Source: Desulfoluna sp942491485 (GTDB lineage Bacteria; Desulfobacterota; Desulfobacteria; Desulfobacterales; Desulfolunaceae). From it: DNA of 64,000 bases. Positions 60,531 to 64,000 of this stretch are shown one piece after another (position 1 is the first letter of the stretch; each line of letters starts with the position of its first letter). The stretch lies in contig CALOAX010000004.1 in the NCBI GenBank assembly GCA_942491485.1, positions 868,001-932,000 of the forward strand, read 5' to 3'. The notes beneath the pieces were generated by a model. That model had not been told where the DNA came from and made no database searches. It was given only the letters and a program-made list of their open reading frames with translations. A program made the position numbers and the translations under genes.

Positions 60531-60552
60531 AACATTCACCTGAATAGTTACG

Positions 60553-61617
60553 CTAATTTTTCGTGTCGATGACCGTCACGGGCTGGCCGGGACGAAGTCG
60601 GTCGTTGCCGTCGATGACCACGGCCATGTCCGGGGTGACGGGGCCTGCTTCGATGCCAGCGGAGCCTTCCACATAAGCAAGAACGTTGACGGGAAGGGGT
60701 GTCGCTGCTCCCTCCTTGATGGTGTAGACCATGGTCTGTCCGTTGAAGGTCACCAGGGCGTCACGGGGCACCAGGGTCATCTCCTGCTTGTTTGCAGCTG
60801 GCATGGAGACGGTTGCGCTCATGTTGAGGACGGCGGTCTCCATCTTGGGAAGCTTTACTTTCACGAAAACATTTTTGGTGGTGGGGTCGGCAACGGGGAT
60901 ATACCCGGAGATGGTGCCTTGTGTTGTGTGGCCCAGGGCACTGATGGTCACGCCGACTTCCTCACCCCGCCTGGCAAAGATCAGGAGGTTTTCCGCCATG
61001 GGAACCTTCACGTAGAGGTCATCCATGGAGCCCAGGAGGCAGAGACGGCTTCCCGGTGCAACCCAGTTGCCCGTGTCCACGTCCTTTGCCAGCACCACCC
61101 CGTCAAAGGGGGCGCGGATGACGCTCTTCGCTTTTTTCAGGTTGGCCAACTCCAGGGTCTCTTCCAGGGTGGCCTTCTGCATGGCCAGGTCCTCCATGGA
61201 GAGGCGCATGTTGTCATACTCCTGCTCACTGGCCGCATGCTGCTCGAAAAGGGTCTGGTAACGGGCCATGTCTTTTTTTGCCTGTGCCAGACGGATTCCC
61301 ACCTGCGCGATCTGCTTTTTCACCGTGTCGATCTCGTTTTCCACAAAATCGAGGTTGAGGCGGAAGAGGGGGGCACCTTTTTGAACCTGATCGCCCTCCT
61401 TGACAAGGACGCTCGCAACCTGGCCACTGACCTCAGGGGAAAGGGCGGAGAGGCGGTCAAACTGCAGAGTGCCGACCACATCGAGGGTCTTGGCGATGGT
61501 CTTCAGTTTCGCCTGGCTCGTAACAACACGTGCTGGTGGCTGGGCCGGGCCTTCAGCGTAGGCCAGAATCGGAAAGGCGAGAAGAGTAACGATTGTGATC
61601 CACTTGATTGCTTTCAT
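60553..61617 (-). CDS. RND efflux periplasmic adaptor (membrane-fusion protein)
   Basis: A 354-residue periplasmic protein with a signal peptide (ITIVTLLAFPILAYA). The lipoyl-like halves are SPEVSGQVASVLVKEGDQVQ and IRAPFDGVVLAKDVDTGNWV, separated by a coiled-coil hairpin of about 90 residues (KKQIAQVGIRLAQAKKDMAR...). A beta-barrel and membrane-proximal domain follow. It links the RND pump with the TolC-like channel. It lacks the N-terminal lipobox of AcrA. It is 319 bases downstream of the TetR regulator. RBS AAGGAAAC precedes ATG 61617. Confidence 0.92.
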   Translation of the reverse strand: MKAIKWITIVTLLAFPILAYAEGPAQPPARVVTSQAKLKTIAKTLDVVGTLQFDRLSALSPEVSGQVASVLVKEGDQVQKGAPLFRLNLDFVENEIDTVKKQIAQVGIRLAQAKKDMARYQTLFEQHAASEQEYDNMRLSMEDLAMQKATLEETLELANLKKAKSVIRAPFDGVVLAKDVDTGNWVAPGSRLCLLGSMDDLYVKVPMAENLLIFARRGEEVGVTISALGHTTQGTISGYIPVADPTTKNVFVKVKLPKMETAVLNMSATVSMPAANKQEMTLVPRDALVTFNGQTMVYTIKEGAATPLPVNVLAYVEGSAGIEAGPVTPDMAVVIDGNDRLRPGQPVTVIDTKN

Positions 61618-61936
61618 CGGGTTTCCTTATTCTTCAATATGAGTCGATTCGAGCGGTGGCCCTCATGGGTAATGTGTCCACCGGCATGGTTTTGTTTTTT
61701 TCAGCTGTAAAAATATAACAACGCACCACAGTCAGTTTTCCTGCGGTGGGAATCATGCTTTTTCTGTAACTATTCCATTTTTTGCATCAACAAGCTTCCG
61801 GCGGTCCTGTCGGGGCCAAACTTTTGCCTGTTAATTTGAAAGCTTCGTAAGTGACCTCACCCCGAGGAACGAGGGGAGAGGTCACTTGCAACCTGGGGTC
61901 CAGGGGATCATCCCCTGGCCGCCGGAGGCGATTTTC
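61618..61936. other. Gap between TetR and adaptor genes, repeats
   Basis: Contains a worn R2 (CTTCCGGCGGTCCTGTCGGGGCCAAACTTTTG, 61794-61830) and an inverted R1. A GTAACTATTC sequence at 61768 resembles the end of the larger inverted-repeat elements but has no partner. The leftmost 100 bases are AT-richer and may hold a separate promoter for the adaptor operon. Confidence 0.5.
61850..61929 (-). repeat. R1 repeat copy, inverted
   Basis: On the minus strand GCCTCCGGCGG, CCAGGGGATGATCCCCTGG, then CCCCTCGTTCCTCGGGG; extra outer inverted pair AAGTGACCTC / GAGGTCACTT. It begins 8 bases after the TetR stop codon. Confidence 0.8.
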
Positions 61937-62563
61937 TTACGGGAGGACCGGCTCCGCCCGGAGGCCTGTGGCGATGTAATGAATCAGCTCCTCCAGCATG
62001 GCCTTGGGCTCCCTGTCGATGCCCAGGATAGCGATGGATTCTTCCATCACGCACTCTCCCTGCATGATGCTGAAGGCAGAGATGCGGAAGAAGGCGATAC
62101 GGCGGAGCAGGGTCATCTTCGGCAGGTGCGGCAGGGCTTTTGCCATGCACTCAGCCAAATAAATGAGTTTGGTTTCCAGGATGTTTTTCAGGTTCTGCTT
62201 GAAAAAATCTTCGTTTTCGTAGGCTGCCGCAAACTGATGGAAGACGTTCATCCAGTCCGGGTGGGACACGGTGAACTCATAGAGGGGTTCCAGCTGGCTA
62301 CGCAGCAGGTCTTCCAGGATTGGCACTTCATTTCCGGCCTTCTCCATTACCACTTGCAGGCGCTTTGTCTGATCCTTCTCAAGGGGGGTGAGAAACCGGG
62401 TGACAATGGCAGAGATCAGGTTGTCTTTGGAACCGAAGTGGTAGTTGATGGCTGCCACATTGACCCCTGCTTCCTCGGTTATCTTCCGCATGGACGCCTT
62501 GTCGGCACCCAGCTCCACGATGAGCTTTTCCGCTGCATCGAGTATTTTGGTTTTTGTATCCAT
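61937..62563 (-). CDS. TetR-family repressor of the efflux operon (CecR-like)
   Basis: A 208-residue regulator. The N-terminal TetR helix-turn-helix is clear (TKTKILDAAEKLIVELGADKASMRKITEEAGVNVAAINYHFGSKDNL); the C-terminal ligand domain starts with FLTPLEKDQTKRL, as in CecR (YbiH)-like proteins. It most probably represses the adaptor/pump/channel genes downstream and itself. Two palindromes related to each other lie 30-85 bases upstream of the start and are good operator candidates. The ribosome-binding site before ATG 62563 is weak (GGGAACG); an in-frame ATG at 62602 is an alternative, but it would place the start within the operator region. Confidence 0.9.
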   Translation of the reverse strand: MDTKTKILDAAEKLIVELGADKASMRKITEEAGVNVAAINYHFGSKDNLISAIVTRFLTPLEKDQTKRLQVVMEKAGNEVPILEDLLRSQLEPLYEFTVSHPDWMNVFHQFAAAYENEDFFKQNLKNILETKLIYLAECMAKALPHLPKMTLLRRIAFFRISAFSIMQGECVMEESIAILGIDREPKAMLEELIHYIATGLRAEPVLP

Positions 62564-62593
62564 ACGTTCCCGTTCGGTGTTTATTGGATCTGA

Positions 62594-62610
62594 TTCAAAC
62601 ATTGTTTGAA
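62594..62610. promoter_or_regulatory. TetR operator candidate 1 (palindrome)
   Basis: TTCAAACA-T-TGTTTGAA, a perfect 8-1-8 inverted repeat 31 bases before the tetR-like start. Confidence 0.75.
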
Positions 62611-62629
62611 ATTGTGTTTGGAAAAGGGT

Positions 62630-62646
62630 TTTAAACGATGTTTGAA
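62630..62646. promoter_or_regulatory. TetR operator candidate 2 (related imperfect palindrome)
   Basis: TTTAAACG-A-TGTTTGAA: the right half equals that of candidate 1 and the left half differs at two positions. The centres are 36 bases apart. A third half-site, TGTTTGG, lies between them. Confidence 0.6.
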
Positions 62647-63253
62647 TTTGGTGCAAGGATTTTCTGGGGTACACATTCAGAGAAATGACGAAGGCAGGGA
62701 GAAGGGCCAGGAAATACCTTGCGGGAAAAGGATTTCAGGTGTGGCGTTGGCGCATCTGGACAGGGAACAAAAGGGCAAACGGGTTTGTAAATCCTGCATG
62801 GTCACATATCGTGTTATACGTTTGGTATGCATGAGCATGGGGGGAGGTGTCATATTGAGTGTTTTGCCTGAAAAATTAGCCTTCTAAGCTTGAGTATAAG
62901 GTTTTTTATGATAATATATTCAATGAAAACAAGTATAAGAGAAGGTCCGACCCCTACTTGTTTGCCCCCCTTGTTTCTAATGTTGCATCAGGCTTGGCTT
63001 ACCTGAAATCAGCAGCCAGCAGGTGCACTCATGCATCGTGTTCGCATCACCTTTGGTATCTCATTTTGGTGGCAGAAAAGTCATCGATCCGGTGCGTGGG
63101 ACACATCAAATGGCATCGGATGCCATGGGGCTGTGATGCACACCAGGTGGGCCATGATATCGGTTGACATGGTTTGTCGGGTAATATAGTTAGCATGATA
63201 ATTAAATCCGGGTAAGGACGAAACCAAATTTACGAGACCTGATCAGAGGATAG
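62647..63253. other. Divergent intergenic region between TetR and MarR genes
   Basis: About 600 bases without a gene. On the plus strand TTGACA at 63164-63169 and TATAGT at 63185-63190 (15-base spacing, short for sigma-70) are a possible promoter for the MarR-LOG unit. An AT-rich stretch near 62885-62940 holds no motif I recognise. No R1 or R2 copy is present. Confidence 0.45.
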
Positions 63254-63709
63254 ATGGGGATGTTTTTTTTAAAGGACCTGCCATCCCGGCACATGCTTGA
63301 GGGGTACAAAAAGCGTTTTCCTCAACTGAATGTAGATGATGTGGGGGACGGGCTCAGGCTGCTGCGGCGTGCAAGCCTTCTTCTAAGGCGTATTGAGGCT
63401 TACTTTGCGACGCACAAGCTCTCCCAGACCCGCTTTCTTATATTGGTGGTTCTGGACCGCGAAGGGATAGATGGCGGCCTCCTGGCCAAAGAGATTGCGG
63501 ACAAGCTCGATATCTCCCGTCCCATCGTGACCAACACTTTAAAATCCATGAAGGAGGACGGGTTGCTTCACGTCACCCCCCATGCCGAAGACGGCAGGGC
63601 TAAGTGGATCACGTTGACAGGCACAGGCCGTGACAAACTCAGCGCCGTTCTGCCTGAGTACTACGCCATCATTCATGACTTTATGAATACGGATAAAGAC
63701 GAAGGATAA
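63254..63709 (+). CDS. MarR-family transcriptional regulator
   Basis: A 151-residue winged-helix regulator. The helix-turn-helix is LAKEIADKLDISRPIVTNTLKSMKEDGLL (about 75-103), followed by the wing HVTPHAEDGRAKWITLTGTG. It probably controls its own unit with the LOG-family gene that starts 10 bases after its stop; the ligand is unknown. GAGGA lies just upstream of ATG 63254; an ATG two codons later (63260) is an alternative. Confidence 0.87.
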   Translation: MGMFFLKDLPSRHMLEGYKKRFPQLNVDDVGDGLRLLRRASLLLRRIEAYFATHKLSQTRFLILVVLDREGIDGGLLAKEIADKLDISRPIVTNTLKSMKEDGLLHVTPHAEDGRAKWITLTGTGRDKLSAVLPEYYAIIHDFMNTDKDEG

Positions 63710-63718
63710 GGAGTTACC

Positions 63719-64000
63719 ATGCGTTCGATTTGTATTTTTTTAGGGGCCAACCCCGGCTCCATCGAGGCTTATGCCCAGGCAACTCAAGAGATGGGCAGAG
63801 AGCTGGCTGGCCGTGGTCTCACCTGTGTATACGGTGGGTCCGATACAGGCCTCATGAAATTGCTGGCTGACAGTGTACTGGAGGCAGGGGGCAAGGTCAT
63901 CGGCGTAACGGTCCAGGCGCTCAAGGACAAGGAAATTTTCCACCCGGGCCTGACAGAACTTCACGTTGTGCCCACCATGCATGACCGAAAAGCTCTGATG
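63719..64000 (+). CDS. LOG-family protein, N-terminal part (3' end outside window)
   Basis: The first 94 codons of a TIGR00730/LOG-family Rossmann protein: MRSICIFLGANPGS, LAGRGLTCVYGGSDTGLM, VLEAGGKVIGVTV and LHVVPTMHDRKALM, the last being the start of the catalytic PGG.GT-side region typical of the family (M-x-x-RK). These enzymes release the free base from nucleoside 5'-monophosphates (cytokinin-activating type or AMP/CMP nucleosidases). AAGGAG lies 6 bases before ATG 63719. It is the second gene of the MarR unit and is cut by the window end. Confidence 0.9.
   Translation, partial: MRSICIFLGANPGSIEAYAQATQEMGRELAGRGLTCVYGGSDTGLMKLLADSVLEAGGKVIGVTVQALKDKEIFHPGLTELHVVPTMHDRKALM

Larger units (their letters stand above)
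60308..60551. mobile_element. MITE-like element 3 (244 bp) inside the efflux operon
   Basis: Ends are GTAACTGTTCAG and CTGAATAGTTAC, followed inward by the GCCTCCGGCGG block on each side. The interior holds a perfect 23-base inverted repeat and an R2 copy. It ends 1 base before the adaptor's stop codon and 41 bases from the pump's start, so almost the whole intergenic gap is the element. Confidence 0.65.

Noticed and set aside
1..64000. tRNA, rRNA or prophage genes
   Set aside because: I looked for cloverleaf-type GGTTCGAATCC motifs, rRNA signatures and integrase or structural phage genes and found none; a tRNAscan-SE run would be needed to exclude tRNAs formally.

Overview
The window looks like a chromosomal segment of a GC-rich Gram-negative bacterium, most likely a Desulfobacterota (delta-proteobacterial) relative of the Desulfobacteraceae. 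The grounds are an RND-TolC efflux system and many Lpp-type signal peptides (two membranes), very large hybrid histidine kinases with fused solute-binding domains, a GEMM-I riboswitch close in sequence to Geobacter examples, and a JDVT-CTERM-like sorting pair. This placement is an inference from gene content. I saw no rRNA, tRNA, CRISPR array, transposase, integrase or phage gene.

Layout. 1-333 is the 3' end of a BatE-like SH3 protein (+). 725-15076 is a long run of minus-strand genes: MBL-fold hydrolase, hybrid sensor kinase, MarR regulator with an MFS exporter, lipoprotein, O-methyltransferase, YhhN-like membrane protein, PafA-like phosphatase, zinc-ribbon protein, membrane protein, dodecin and a CPBP glutamic protease. 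Divergent from the protease at 15.4-21.3 kb is a 1902-residue gingipain-like C25 peptidase with nine PKD-type repeats and a GGGGGC C-terminal sorting tail. It sits behind a GEMM-I cyclic-dinucleotide riboswitch and an intrinsic terminator. 21.6-23.9 kb is the divergent yqhD/yqhC-like pair. 24.2-25.6 kb is the RNA helicase rhlE. 26.0-31.4 kb holds a metallophosphoesterase followed by a coupled operon: CHAT protease, two small envelope proteins and a SLATT-like membrane protein. 32.2-41.6 kb is a signalling operon: a 2.4 kb-residue-scale hybrid kinase (about 2400 residues), a REC-histidine kinase and a REC-HD-GYP c-di-GMP phosphodiesterase. 42.2-45.0 kb is an NrtA/SsuA-type ABC importer. 45.7-51.4 kb is a NarL regulator with a pseudokinase-AAA-GAF-histidine kinase. 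51.6-55.0 kb holds two lipoproteins and a membrane protein. 55.4-62.6 kb is a TolC/RND/adaptor/TetR efflux cluster. 63.3-64.0 kb is a MarR regulator followed by the start of a LOG-family gene.

Two themes tie the window together. The first is second-messenger and two-component signalling: three large sensor kinases, an HD-GYP phosphodiesterase and a riboswitch that reads a cyclic dinucleotide to control a surface peptidase. The second is a dense population of non-coding repeats between genes. R1 is up to about 235 bp, with a GCCTCCGGCGG head and several hairpins. R2 is about 55 bp and carries an AAACTTTTGAAAAGTTT hairpin. Three larger elements of 206-244 bp end in inverted GTAACTATTCAG and contain R1/R2 pieces. 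The repeats lie mostly just after stop codons. In one case (yqhC-like) the repeat encodes the protein's last residues and stop codon.

Starts were chosen from ribosome-binding sites where visible. Family names rest on motifs read by eye, not on searches.
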